DNA of 64,000 nt from JAHEKO01 sp965212505. Its GTDB lineage: Bacteria; Acidobacteriota; Thermoanaerobaculia; Multivoradales; JAHEKO01. Position 1 is the first letter of the stretch. Every line of letters begins with the position of its first letter. A model generated the notes under the pieces. It was not told the origin of the DNA, did no database searches, and worked only from the letters and a program-made list of their open reading frames with translations. Position numbers and translations under genes: made by a program. The stretch covers positions 4,278,001-4,342,000 of the forward strand of contig OZ243123.1 of the NCBI GenBank assembly GCA_965212505.1, given 5' to 3'. Below are positions 33,158-41,976 of this stretch, one piece after another.

Positions 33158-34360
33158 CTACAACTCAGCCCATTTGTGCCTAAGCGTGGGCCCCCTCGTC
33201 GAATCGAGAATCGCAAGTGCCGCGCGATTAACGTCCACCATCTCGCCGAAGTCGCGCTTCTGCCCCCTCACTCCCTTTGCGGCTAGTTGGGCAATCCGCC
33301 CCTCGGCTGCTTCCAGCATTTGCTCCTGGTGCTCTCTCGTCTCTTCGAAGCTCGGCAAGGTAACCGTCGACGCCTGACCGCGAAGGCTATGTAGATAGTG
33401 TCGGAACGCCTTCTGCTCCGTGAGGCCTACCGTCGATGGCTGCGCACCTCCGAACAGGGTCGCTACGTAGCCGCCATCCAATTCTGCCGTAGGCGCGAGG
33501 TCGTCGAGGACGCCCTGAAGCTGGGCGACGTCGAGGAAGGGGACTTTGTACTCCGACAGCGTCTGGGGGCAGTAGTACCAAGCTGTGCGGCGTCGGATCT
33601 CGTCCTGATAATCCGCTGAAAACTTAGCCGGAGGGAAAGAGCGCACGTTCATCCATGTACCGGAACAAATGGCGTCGGCCTTCGCTGCTGCGGCGACTAG
33701 CATCTGCTGGTTGCAATACCCGACGATGACTTCGCCGCCTTGCAGCTTGAGTCCCGCAATCAGATCGAGCGCGTTGGCCAACCAAATCGGGTCGTTGACG
33801 AGGTAGTCACCGCCCGGGTGTTCGGCTACGACGTAGTAAGCGTTCGCTTCTTGCCCCGCCGTCCACTCAAGTAGGCGGGCGATCTGACTCTCGTCTCTCA
33901 TAGTGTCGGCAGAGAGCGCAAGGGTCAGAACAACGCCCGGAGTGATCCCAAGCGAGTTGGCCTCTTCCAGTGTCGCTCGCTGTGTTTCCAACCAATCGTC
34001 ATCGACACTGTCGGCAAGCAAGCCCGGCAGGATGCATCGCGAAGTACCAAGGTCGCCATTCAGCCCAGCCAGCCTACCGAGGAGTTCCCTTAGGGCCGGG
34101 CCATCCCAAAAATGAGACGTCTCGTAGGCGTCAGGCCAGTAGTCATGGGAGCGAAGTCGCTCATGATCAGAGTGAGGAAGGAAGAACTGCGGGTCCACAA
34201 GGACGCTACCTCCGAGTTCTACGATCTGCGAGGAGAGCCGTACTAGCTGCTCGGGCCTCAGGTCTCTGGGGCTCAACACGACAGTGCCGCCACCCCAGCT
34301 TGAGATGAGCTGCCTGCTGTGCTCCATCATCCCGTAGCCAAACTGTAGGAAAAGGTCCAT
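33158..34360 (-). CDS. Uncharacterised probable alpha/beta-barrel protein of the kinase operon
   Basis: A 400-residue cytoplasmic protein with no family I recognise. Alternating strands and helices suggest a TIM barrel: MDLFLQFGYGMMEHSRQLIS, GGGTVVLSPRDLRPEQL, GGSVLVDPQFFLPH, GITPGVVLTLALSADTM, EANAYYVVAEHPGG, GGEVIVGYCNQQMLVAAAAK, ADAICSGTWMNVRSF, then YYCPQTLSEYKVPFLDVAQL. The layout loosely recalls tRNA-guanine transglycosylase-type barrels (an acid/strand pattern and a Cys-containing stretch), but the diagnostic motifs are not present, so that is speculation. It is the last gene of the three-gene operon, 43 bases after the kinase. The C-terminal 60 residues are helical and charged. Confidence 0.75.
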   Translation of the reverse strand: MDLFLQFGYGMMEHSRQLISSWGGGTVVLSPRDLRPEQLVRLSSQIVELGGSVLVDPQFFLPHSDHERLRSHDYWPDAYETSHFWDGPALRELLGRLAGLNGDLGTSRCILPGLLADSVDDDWLETQRATLEEANSLGITPGVVLTLALSADTMRDESQIARLLEWTAGQEANAYYVVAEHPGGDYLVNDPIWLANALDLIAGLKLQGGEVIVGYCNQQMLVAAAAKADAICSGTWMNVRSFPPAKFSADYQDEIRRRTAWYYCPQTLSEYKVPFLDVAQLQGVLDDLAPTAELDGGYVATLFGGAQPSTVGLTEQKAFRHYLHSLRGQASTVTLPSFEETREHQEQMLEAAEGRIAQLAAKGVRGQKRDFGEMVDVNRAALAILDSTRGPTLRHKWAEL

Positions 34361-34403
34361 AGCCAGTCTCTCCCTTCGGGTACCTAGGCGTCTCTGTGCC
34401 GCA

Positions 34404-35249
34404 TCACCCTCGGACTGTGCCGAGCCACTCTAGCGCCGCCTCCGCACTAGCCGGCCGATGGTCCCGTCGCCTTTGAGTCAAAGCGCTCACAAAATCTGCG
34501 ACCTTCTCCGAGCCGTCGAGCGGTAGCGCAAGTCGCGGCAGGACATCCCTCTCCACCCGGCGCAGGATCTCGAGCTGGTCCCTTGCGCCGTTGTGGAAAG
34601 GGTTCACACCGGTTGCACACTCGTACATCGTCACCCCCAAGGCGAAGAGGTCTGCCCGCGAGTCGATCTCTGTCTGGATGTTCCGGAACTGCTCTGGCGG
34701 CGCGTAGCCGGGAGTGAATCGACCGAACGGGCTCGAGGGGTGCGTCAACGGCGACAACTCGAGGTGACGCGCGATGCCGAAGTCCAACAACCAGAAGTCG
34801 CCCTGCTCGTCTCGGATGATGTTCTCGGGCTTCACGTCACGATGAACAATGGCCTGAGCTTCCGCCCTTACGAGACACTCAAGGCATTGCGCCCCGAGCC
34901 GGAGAACATCCTCAGCAGAGAAAGGGCCATCGCGGAGAGCTTCACGAACTGTCTTCCCGTCGATTCGTTGTTCTCTGAACCAAAAGACCTCTCCGATCGG
35001 ACTCGATAGCTGGCCAGCGGCGTGGATCGTTGGGACCCGCGGAGCGTCGATCTGCTGGACAGCAAGGATCTCGCGCTCGACCATCTTCGCACCGTGACTG
35101 GAGTGGATCAGCTTCAGCACCACCCGGCCGTCATCCGCATGATCAGCGGACAGCACGAACTTCTGGCCTCCGCCGGCCAGACTGTTCAGCGAACTGAGCT
35201 CCGGGAACTCCGAGCGAATCCAGTCGAGGTCGATCCCTGTCGCACTCAT
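34404..35249 (-). CDS. Serine/threonine protein kinase
   Basis: A 281-residue, stand-alone Hanks-type kinase: Lys46 in VVLKLI, Glu60, catalytic loop HRDVKPEN (Asp138, Lys140, Asn143), LDFGIAR (Asp156), and GYAPPEQF for the APE motif. The glycine-rich loop is LAGGGQKFV, shorter than usual but with glycines. No TM helix or sensor domain follows, so it acts in the cytoplasm. ATG overlaps the stop of the PD-(D/E)XK-like gene (ATGA). All catalytic residues appear intact, and likely substrates are its operon partners or host proteins. Confidence 0.92.
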   Translation of the reverse strand: MSATGIDLDWIRSEFPELSSLNSLAGGGQKFVLSADHADDGRVVLKLIHSSHGAKMVEREILAVQQIDAPRVPTIHAAGQLSSPIGEVFWFREQRIDGKTVREALRDGPFSAEDVLRLGAQCLECLVRAEAQAIVHRDVKPENIIRDEQGDFWLLDFGIARHLELSPLTHPSSPFGRFTPGYAPPEQFRNIQTEIDSRADLFALGVTMYECATGVNPFHNGARDQLEILRRVERDVLPRLALPLDGSEKVADFVSALTQRRRDHRPASAEAALEWLGTVRG

Positions 35250-35971
35250 CGAGCCTCACCTAGTCGCGTGCGTTTGCTCCGCCAGACCCACTCGTTAAAC
35301 AGCCAGGATCCGTAGGAGCGCGGCAGATCGGCTGCACCCGAATCGGGCCGCACGAAGGGTTCGACGCCCTTGTCTCGCGCCCAAACACCGATGCTGTGCT
35401 GTTCGGCCGCAGCCACAAGCCCGTGATTGGTCAGCCGCGGCAACAGTAGGTAGCTCTCGGAGGCGAACCACCGGTTCAATGCAGCCTGATTGAGAGCATC
35501 GTGCCACTTGTCGATCTTCGCCTCGACCGCAACAAGGCGCTCGACGGCGAAGATCTTGGAGATGGGCCTGGCCGACCACCTACCAGCAAGCGTACCCCGG
35601 ACCATCTCGCCACTCCGGAGTCGCCGGAGGCTTCTATCGAGGCTGCGCCTGGGGAAGATCTCCGCTAGCTCAGATATGTCCCCGGGACCCTCCGTCACGA
35701 GATGCTGCGCGACACGCAGATCATGAGGCCTCAGGTCTGCACGACTGGCTGGCCAGTGTTTCGCGACGGAGGGTCGCCAGACAGCGAAGACTAAATCGGG
35801 GAAGCCGGACTCCATCCGAGGCTCCCGAAACACCATGACTTCGCGGCCGCGCCCCACGCGGAAGCGGTGCTCCCGAAGGAACCACTCGACCAGCTCCTGC
35901 TCCGGGCCGGGCGTCACGCTGCGCGAACCCGCTCCAAGGCCCAGGCTTCTTGCAAGCACCGTGACCGCCAC
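35246..35971 (-). CDS. PD-(D/E)XK-like protein with an internal winged helix
   Basis: A 241-residue protein. ESGFPDLVFAVW (Asp59) and LVAVEAKIDKWHDALNQAAL (Glu150, Lys152) give the D...ExK arrangement of PD-(D/E)XK nucleases, and the following helix with NRWFASESYLLLP matches the core's end. Between them residues about 84-128 look like a winged helix (LRVAQHLVTEGPGDISELAE, then RSLDRSLRRLRSGEMV). The family is not named; the assignment rests on motifs. Start GTG at 35971 with GGGGA upstream. First gene of the kinase/barrel operon and the last gene before the tRNA-Glu, with a 231-base gap. Confidence 0.65.
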   Translation of the reverse strand: MAVTVLARSLGLGAGSRSVTPGPEQELVEWFLREHRFRVGRGREVMVFREPRMESGFPDLVFAVWRPSVAKHWPASRADLRPHDLRVAQHLVTEGPGDISELAEIFPRRSLDRSLRRLRSGEMVRGTLAGRWSARPISKIFAVERLVAVEAKIDKWHDALNQAALNRWFASESYLLLPRLTNHGLVAAAEQHSIGVWARDKGVEPFVRPDSGAADLPRSYGSWLFNEWVWRSKRTRLGEAR

Positions 35972-36202
35972 GTCTTCGAATCCCCTTCTGGTCGGTTGTT
36001 CTATGCCGAGAGGATACCCGATTCAGCCGACAGTCGCAGGTTCGAGCCAACTGCCAAACCTCGAGGAGGCATGATCCGACGCCACTGTGGTGGCGCTTCG
36101 CCCGGACCGAACTTACCTAGGAGCTACCTACTCGCGCTTCAGCCTGTGAGGGCCGAATCGCGGAGCGATCCGCTAACTATTTATGACTTAGGAACTTGGT
36201 GT

Positions 36203-36277
36203 TGGTAGCCCGTACGGGATTTGAACCCGTGTTACCGGCTTGAGAGGCCGGCGTCCTAACCCCTAGACGAACGGGCC
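36203..36277 (-). tRNA. tRNA-Glu (anticodon CUC)
   Basis: The minus strand folds as a cloverleaf: acceptor GGCCCGT with ACGGGCT (one G-U pair at the end), D arm GTCTAGGGGTTAGGAC, anticodon stem CCGGC/GCCGG with loop CTCTCAA giving anticodon CUC, T arm ACGGG-TTCAAAT-CCCGT, and an encoded CCA at 36203-36205. It reads GAG codons. Its 3' end faces the accessory island, the usual arrangement for an integration site. Confidence 0.97.
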
Positions 36278-36555
36278 AGTTGGTTTCCGCGAGGACCGCG
36301 GACCCCGAAGGGTAGCAAAGGTCTGGGGACGATCTCAACCCGCAGACCGAACGGCAACTGACGGTCGAGACCGCGCGCGCGACGCGGCTCTCGCGGCCGA
36401 TCTGGCGAACAACGGCGGCGCCAACGAGTGCACCATCTAGGAGGCGTTCGCCCGCCAAGCTGGCTGTCAGTCTGAACACGACAACCTGTCCTTGATTCTG
36501 TCTGGCCGGTAAGGCCAGGGGCGCCTCTCCGTACTCCAGGGAGAAAGGAGTCGAC

Positions 36556-37725
36556 ATGCTCTCCCTGCGCCCACTCGCCCTGGTCTTCCTGGGCCTCGCC
36601 GTTCCCGAGCTCGCGATCGCCGACGGACTCGAGGTTCGACTGTTCCCCGAGGGCGAGCTCCACGCTCACGCTACCGGCGGACGGCGACCGGTCTACGACG
36701 TCGTTCTGCACACCGTAGTGATCGGCCATCGGGGCGCGGACGCGGTCCACCTCGAGGGCCTCGAGGTCGAAGCGCGCGCCGGCGGCCGCACGATCGCGAT
36801 CGCCCATGTCGACGCCGGCGAGATGCTCGCGGCGACCCAGCAGGCGATCGGGATGGCGCAGGGTCCGATGGCGCCGCTCGGGGAGCTCGACCTGCCGCCC
36901 GCCGAGATTCCAGGCGAGGGCTGGGAGTGGGCTGAGAGCACGACCCTGACTGACGGGACGTCGCTGATGGCGGCGAGCATCTACCTTGCGGCGAGCGCAC
37001 GTCCCGACGAGGTGCTCCTTCGCGCCCGCGCTCGCACCGCCCACGACAGCGAATCGACTCGTGAGTTGGCCGTACCTCTCGCCGCTCCGGACCGCGCGGT
37101 GAAGTACCACCTTCCGGTACGGGGCAACTGGTTCATGAGTGCCGTCCCAATGCCGACGAGCCATCATCGATGGCACTGGCAGACGGAATTCGCCGTCGAC
37201 TTCTGGATGCAGGGAGACGGCGGCGCGGTCTACACGGGGCCGACGCCTCCGGCAGACCCTGAGGTCTTCTTCGGCTGGGGCGAGCCGGTTCTAGCGGCCG
37301 CAGACGGAGTTGTGGTCGCGATCGAGAACGACGCCGAGCAGGACTGGAGCGTCTTCGCGCGGCGCGAGGGCGAGGCGCGCGCCGATTACGGTCGACGAGT
37401 GATGCAGTACAACGCCACTCGCATGGCGAAGAACCTCCGTTCGAACCTGATCGGCAATCACGTGATCGTCGAGCACGGCGATGGCGAGTGGTCGTCGTAC
37501 GGCCATCTGCGGCGGGGCAGCGTCACCGTGTCGAAGGGCGATCGAGTCGAGCGGGGACAGCAGATCGGTGAGGTGGGCAACACCGGAGACACCCACCTCG
37601 TTCACCTGCACTTCCAGGTGAACGATGGTCCGGATCCTCTGGATTCGCGCAGCCTGCCCGTGCGCTTCGAAGGGGTGCGATCGCCACTCGATCCGGGCGT
37701 CCTGGTCTCCTCGCCCGGCAACTAG
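36556..37725 (+). CDS. Secreted M23-family peptidase
   Basis: A 389-residue exported protein: signal peptide (LRPLALVFLGLAVPELAIA), an N-terminal beta-rich region to about 190, and an M23/LytM domain. Metal site features are HHRWHWQTEFAVDF (Asp of the HxxxD motif; the paired His is not at the canonical spacing), AAADGVVVAIEND, the central HVIVEHGDGEWSSYGHL and the closing HLHFQVND. A 25-residue insertion follows the active-site strand. It may cleave peptidoglycan cross-links or be a variant enzyme; the noncanonical first ligand makes activity less certain. ATG follows GAAAGGAGTCGAC. The 36278-36555 gap shows nothing. Confidence 0.87.
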   Translation: MLSLRPLALVFLGLAVPELAIADGLEVRLFPEGELHAHATGGRRPVYDVVLHTVVIGHRGADAVHLEGLEVEARAGGRTIAIAHVDAGEMLAATQQAIGMAQGPMAPLGELDLPPAEIPGEGWEWAESTTLTDGTSLMAASIYLAASARPDEVLLRARARTAHDSESTRELAVPLAAPDRAVKYHLPVRGNWFMSAVPMPTSHHRWHWQTEFAVDFWMQGDGGAVYTGPTPPADPEVFFGWGEPVLAAADGVVVAIENDAEQDWSVFARREGEARADYGRRVMQYNATRMAKNLRSNLIGNHVIVEHGDGEWSSYGHLRRGSVTVSKGDRVERGQQIGEVGNTGDTHLVHLHFQVNDGPDPLDSRSLPVRFEGVRSPLDPGVLVSSPGN

Positions 37726-37791
37726 ACAGCTCTCGCGCCGCCAGCTATTGGCGCGCGGAGGAGCTGCCCCACCCTTGGTATCCTCCGCTTC

Positions 37792-39330
37792 GTGACCGCC
37801 GCGCTCTGGAGGGGCCTCCGCCCCCTCCTGCTCCTACCCGCTCTGTTACTCGTTCCGGCCGCTTCCGCAATCGCTGCGGATGACGACGAAGAGGGTCTGC
37901 CCGTTCTCGAGTCGGGCCCCGCGGCGGTCGATCTCGGCACCCGACGGCTGACGCTCCGCTACTCGACCACGGTCCTCGGGCCGCTGATCGAAGTGCGACC
38001 GCTGATCGACGAGCTCGGCGGCGACCTCATCGTCGGCCCGCTCGGCGAGAGCCACGAGCTCACACTCAACGACAAGGAGTTCGCCTTCGGCCCGGGGAGC
38101 GACGCGCTCACCTCCGGTCAGGAGATCGTCGACCTCTCGCAGCACGCCGTGAGTCTCGAGGGCGTGGTGCAGGTGCCGCTCGATCTGCTCGACAATATCT
38201 ACGGTCACCACCTGGGCTACGAGTTCACCTGGAACCCGGCCGCGCGAATGCTCATCGTGCGTCATCAACCCGAACGCGAGCTCGACCTTCAGTTCAACCT
38301 GGTGCAAGTCCAGGGTGTGACGACGGCGGTCTTCCAATTCTCGACTCGACCGCGCTACCGCATCGTCAAGGACTCCCGCTCCGTCTCGATCGAGCTGATC
38401 AGCGACCGGCTGTCGAGTGAAACCGAGCGCTCGACACCGCGAGACAATCTAGTGCGAGGCATTGACCTCTCGTCCTCACGCATTCGGCTGCGGCTCGCCG
38501 CTGGCGTGGTCGCGGAAGAGTACGTCTTGGACGAGCCCTTCCGATTGGTCTTCGACATCTTCCGCGGCGACCCGTCCGGTCAGCAGGCCGAGGGCCGACC
38601 TCGGCTCCGTCCGCGCGAGCGGCGACGCCCCGGCATTCGAACCATCGTGCTCGACCCGGGCCACGGAGGCGGCGACACCGGTGCCGTCGGCCGAAGCGGA
38701 CTCGAGGAGAAGCGTCTGACGCTGCAGGTCGCGAGGACGCTCCAACGGCTGCTCGAAGAGCGCCTCGCCGTGCGCGTGATCCTCACACGATCGTCTGACG
38801 GCGCCCTGCCACTCGAGACGCGCGCGGCCGTGGCCAATCAGAACAAGGGCGACCTTTTCGTGTCGCTCCACTTCAACTCGGCCGTCGGCTCTGGAGCGAG
38901 CGGCCCGGAGACCTTCTTCCTGACCCCGGTGCAAGGCGAACAGGCCGAGGCCTTGAGCGCCGCCGCGCGCAGCGTCGGGGCCGAGCGCGGAGATCCCTTG
39001 TTCGACCTCCAGCTCCAACCGTGGGACCGAGTTCAAGACAGCCACCTGGGGGAGAGTCGCGCACTTGCCCAGCTCGTGCAGGACGAACTGAACACCGCAC
39101 TCGAAGCGAGTCGGCGGTCGCGCCAGGCGCCACTTCGCGTTCTCGCCGGCGTCGCGATGCCCGCGGTGCTCGTGGAGTTCGGTTTCCTCACCAACGCCGA
39201 AGAGGAAATTCGGTTCCAGGACCCCGAATATCGCTTCCGCCTCGCCGACGCGGTGGCCAAAGGGATCGCGCGGTATCAGGCGATGACCGAAGGCGGCGAG
39301 ACGGTCGCAGAAGAGGCGGACCCCTCGTGA
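37792..39330 (+). CDS. N-acetylmuramoyl-L-alanine amidase (AmiC/LytC type)
   Basis: A 512-residue secreted enzyme with signal peptide (LLLLPALLLVPAASAIA). Residues about 35-260 contain copper-amine-oxidase-N-like/AMIN-type beta domains (FQFSTRPRYRIVKDSRSVSI). The Amidase_3 catalytic domain, about 282-500, has zinc ligands in VLDPGHGGGDTGA (His), LEEKRLTL (Glu) and FVSLHFNSA (His), and the general base Glu in VLVEFGFLTNAEEE. It cleaves the MurNAc-L-Ala bond for cell separation or recycling. Start GTG; stop overlaps the next gene's start (GTGA), so it is co-translated with the GerMN protein. Confidence 0.94.
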   Translation: MTAALWRGLRPLLLLPALLLVPAASAIAADDDEEGLPVLESGPAAVDLGTRRLTLRYSTTVLGPLIEVRPLIDELGGDLIVGPLGESHELTLNDKEFAFGPGSDALTSGQEIVDLSQHAVSLEGVVQVPLDLLDNIYGHHLGYEFTWNPAARMLIVRHQPERELDLQFNLVQVQGVTTAVFQFSTRPRYRIVKDSRSVSIELISDRLSSETERSTPRDNLVRGIDLSSSRIRLRLAAGVVAEEYVLDEPFRLVFDIFRGDPSGQQAEGRPRLRPRERRRPGIRTIVLDPGHGGGDTGAVGRSGLEEKRLTLQVARTLQRLLEERLAVRVILTRSSDGALPLETRAAVANQNKGDLFVSLHFNSAVGSGASGPETFFLTPVQGEQAEALSAAARSVGAERGDPLFDLQLQPWDRVQDSHLGESRALAQLVQDELNTALEASRRSRQAPLRVLAGVAMPAVLVEFGFLTNAEEEIRFQDPEYRFRLADAVAKGIARYQAMTEGGETVAEEADPS

Positions 39331-39890
39331 CCCGCCAGCAGATCCTCATCCTGGCCGCCATCGGCGTCGTGCTACTCGCCCTCGTCGGCTTTGCAGTTTT
39401 GAGAGACCCGGCGCCGTCGGCAGCGACCGAGGCATCCGTCGACGACGACCAGCCCGTCGTCGAACTCGACGGGCCAGAAGCCGGACTGACGCTCTACTTC
39501 CCAGGCTCGGGAGGATGGCTGGTCTCGGAAGAGCGGTCCGTGCCCGGCGACAGTGTCGGCCTCGACCAGGTGATCGCCGAAGTGTTGGCGGGCCCCGCCG
39601 GCGAGCGGAGGTCTGCGCCGTTTCCCGAGGGGACGGAGGTCGGCAGCGTCTTCATCTCCGAAGACGGCATCGCCTTCGTCGATCTGCTCTCGACCCGCCA
39701 GAGCCCCCCGAGCTCCGGCTCTCGCCAAGAGCTGCTTTCGGTCTACAGCCTGGTCAATTCCGCCTTCGCCAACCTGCCCAACCTGTCGGGTGTCGTCCTG
39801 CTCTGGAACGGCCAGCAGCGCAACTCCTTCGCCGGCCACCTCGACACCGGTCGACCGCTCGAAGAGAACCGATCCATCATCGCCAACTAG
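39327..39890 (+). CDS. GerMN-domain membrane protein
   Basis: A 187-residue protein with one N-terminal TM helix (ILILAAIGVVLLALVGFAVL) and a GerMN domain at about 50-185 (LDGPEAGLTLYFPGSGGWLV, LDQVIAEVLAGP, VFISEDGIAFVDL, VYSLVNSAFANLP). GerMN domains occur in GerM of spore formers and in many non-sporulating bacteria with peptidoglycan amidases, so it probably partners the amidase directly upstream. Starts at GTG overlapping the amidase stop. Convergent with RNase PH; the 109-base gap contains small inverted repeats but no T-tract. Confidence 0.9.
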   Translation: MTRQQILILAAIGVVLLALVGFAVLRDPAPSAATEASVDDDQPVVELDGPEAGLTLYFPGSGGWLVSEERSVPGDSVGLDQVIAEVLAGPAGERRSAPFPEGTEVGSVFISEDGIAFVDLLSTRQSPPSSGSRQELLSVYSLVNSAFANLPNLSGVVLLWNGQQRNSFAGHLDTGRPLEENRSIIAN

Positions 39891-39999
39891 CTCGGATCTC
39901 TCAGATCAGAGCGCCACGCCGAGAGTGCCGGGACGGAAGGGGGCGTTTCTCGCCCTGGGGGCCGAGCGAGGCGTCGAGGGTCGGGGTTCCGAAGACCCT

Positions 40000-40815
40000 C
40001 TACTCGGGTGGGCCCCAGAGGCCCTTCTCGTCTTTCGGCGCCGCGGCGCGTCGCGAGCCCTGGTCCAAGACGCTTTGCACCTCGGCCAGCGTCTCGGCGA
40101 GCGTCGCGCTCTGGAGATCGCTCAGCTCGGCGATGCCGGCGAACGCCAGGTCGAGCAGTTGGTCGTGCTGCTCGCGCGTGAAGGTGGTCTTCTCGCCCGT
40201 GCCCTGCACCTCGATGAGGTTCCCGTCGGCGGTCGCGACGACGTTCATGTCGACGTCGGCCTGCTGGTCTTCGGACGCCTCGAGGTCGAGGAGGCAGGTG
40301 CCGCCGACGATGCCGACCGAAACGGCCGCCAGCGGCTGGCGAATCGGCCACCGGGAGATGTCTCCGGCGAGCAGCATGTGCGCCATCGCCTGCGCCATCG
40401 CCACGTAGGCGCCGGTGATCGAGGCCGTTCTCGTGCCCCCGTCGGCCTGGATGACGTCGCAGTCGATCGCGACGGTGCGGTCGGCCATCGCCTTGAGGTC
40501 GACAACCGCGCGCAGGCTTCGCCCGATCAGACGCTGAATCTCGGAGCTGCGACCCGAGGGCTTGCCTCGGGAGACCTCGCGCCGGTTCCGGGTGTGCGTG
40601 GCCCGTGGCAGCATGGCGTACTCGGCGGTCACCCAACCGCGCCCGCTGTCGATCAGAAACGGCGGCACCCGCGACTCGACCGACGCCGAGACCAGAACCT
40701 TCGTATCGCCCATCTCGACCAGAGCCGAGCCTTCCGCAAACTTCATCGCGCCGAGCTCGATACGAGCTGGACGGAGTGCCTCGATGGCGCGCCCGTGCGC
40801 GCGCTGATACGCCAT
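40000..40815 (-). CDS. rph: Ribonuclease PH
   Basis: A 271-residue phosphorolytic 3'-5' exoribonuclease that trims tRNA precursors. Family motifs: EGSALVEMGDTKVLVSASVE, GRGWVTAEYAMLPRATHTRN with SRGKPSGRSSEIQRLIGRSL, and DCDVIQADGGTRTASITGAY. The C-terminus is about 30 residues longer than typical (240) and low in complexity (RRAAAPKDEKGLWGPPE). Minus strand, convergent with the amidase/GerMN pair and co-directional with the DUF1573 gene 32 bases upstream. Confidence 0.97.
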   Translation of the reverse strand: MAYQRAHGRAIEALRPARIELGAMKFAEGSALVEMGDTKVLVSASVESRVPPFLIDSGRGWVTAEYAMLPRATHTRNRREVSRGKPSGRSSEIQRLIGRSLRAVVDLKAMADRTVAIDCDVIQADGGTRTASITGAYVAMAQAMAHMLLAGDISRWPIRQPLAAVSVGIVGGTCLLDLEASEDQQADVDMNVVATADGNLIEVQGTGEKTTFTREQHDQLLDLAFAGIAELSDLQSATLAETLAEVQSVLDQGSRRAAAPKDEKGLWGPPE

Positions 40816-40847
40816 CGGTCGATTGTAGCCGAGCGGGTCGCGACCGG

Positions 40848-41885
40848 TTAGATCGCGTTGCCGATCACGTCCACCTCGACGGTGGGCTGATCGGGGCTCG
40901 TCGTCTTGATCGTCACTGTGCCGCGGAAGCGGCCCTTCTCGATGCCCTTCTCGAGGGTGAGCACGAGATTGAAGAGCCGGCCGGCTTCGACGGACTCGAC
41001 CTCAGCGGTCAGTCCCTCGACGTCGGTGGAGGCGCTCTCGACGGTCACTGCGGTGCGGCCGAGATTCTTCACCTCGAGGGTCGCCTGGTGCTCGAGCGTC
41101 GTCTCCCGCCGACCGAAGTCGGCCACTTGCGGCGTGACCGCAAGGATCGGTCGGACAATGCCCGAGACCGGAATGCGGACCACCTTCTGGCGCGGATGGT
41201 TGGTGACGATCCGAATGAAGTCGGCCATCGGGCCGGTGGGCGCCTCCTCGGTAAGGGCAACGTCGAGCTCCCACCGATTCTCGTCGCGCCGGTAGTCGCT
41301 GTCGCCCTCTTCGAGCTGCCGATTCGTCACGTGCACGTAGTCGAACGGCGAGATAACCCGCGTGATCTTGAGGGTCGGGAAGTCGGGAGCCCAGATGATC
41401 TGCCGCTTGGTGCCGTAGTCCTCACCCTGTACGACGACAAAACGTGCGTAGCCGGGGCTGATGTCGATCTGCGCTCGGACATCGGCCTTGATCACCAGCG
41501 TCACCTCGGGGTTCGAGGTGTCGTTGGTGAAGACGCGGATCGACTTGGCGATCGGGCCCCGGAACTCGGCGGTGTCGAGCTTGGCCTCGAGCGTTCCGCT
41601 GGTACCCGGCGCGATCACCTCGTCGTAGCTGGCCACCGTACAGCCACACGTCGGCTTGACTCGATCGATCCGCAACGGCGCGTCACCCTCGTTGCGAATC
41701 TCGAAGGCGTGTTCCACCACCTCGCCCTTGGCGACTCGACCGACGTCGGCGATCGAACCCGGAACGACGGCCCGAGGCACCTTCGCCTCTTGTGCACTCG
41801 ACAGGCCGGAGAGCACGGAGAGGACGGCGGCCAGGACGAGCACACGTCCGATGGGACGACGGGAATCAGGATGAAACGAGCGCAT
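40848..41885 (-). CDS. DUF1573-domain secreted protein
   Basis: A 345-residue protein with a signal peptide (VLVLAAVLSVLSGLSSAQ) and two immunoglobulin-like domains. The first is DUF1573 with its signature NEGDAPLRIDRVKPTCGCTV and EVIAPGTSGTLEAKLDTAEF; a second sheet spans VTPQVADFGRRETTLEHQA. DUF1573 proteins are periplasmic or surface adhesin-like with unknown function; the CGC motif may bind metal. It precedes rph and is divergent from mpl (start 41977). Confidence 0.9.
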   Translation of the reverse strand: MRSFHPDSRRPIGRVLVLAAVLSVLSGLSSAQEAKVPRAVVPGSIADVGRVAKGEVVEHAFEIRNEGDAPLRIDRVKPTCGCTVASYDEVIAPGTSGTLEAKLDTAEFRGPIAKSIRVFTNDTSNPEVTLVIKADVRAQIDISPGYARFVVVQGEDYGTKRQIIWAPDFPTLKITRVISPFDYVHVTNRQLEEGDSDYRRDENRWELDVALTEEAPTGPMADFIRIVTNHPRQKVVRIPVSGIVRPILAVTPQVADFGRRETTLEHQATLEVKNLGRTAVTVESASTDVEGLTAEVESVEAGRLFNLVLTLEKGIEKGRFRGTVTIKTTSPDQPTVEVDVIGNAI

Positions 41886-41976
41886 TCGAGAGCCTCCTAG
41901 TAGCGAATCGAGCCAATGCTACACTCCGCCTCTTCGCGGCGACAACGCACTCTTTCACACGTCGTCGCGCCCCTCG

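Noticed and set aside
33158..34360. DpdA/TGT-type transglycosylase call for the barrel protein
   Set aside because: Only a loose barrel pattern; diagnostic TGT motifs and dpd neighbours are absent.
35976..36000. T-arm-like TTCGAATCCCC as a possible second tRNA
   Set aside because: No cloverleaf can be drawn around it.
40905..41295. Plus-strand frame opposite the DUF1573 gene
   Set aside because: Ser/Arg/Thr-rich antisense frame without domain.
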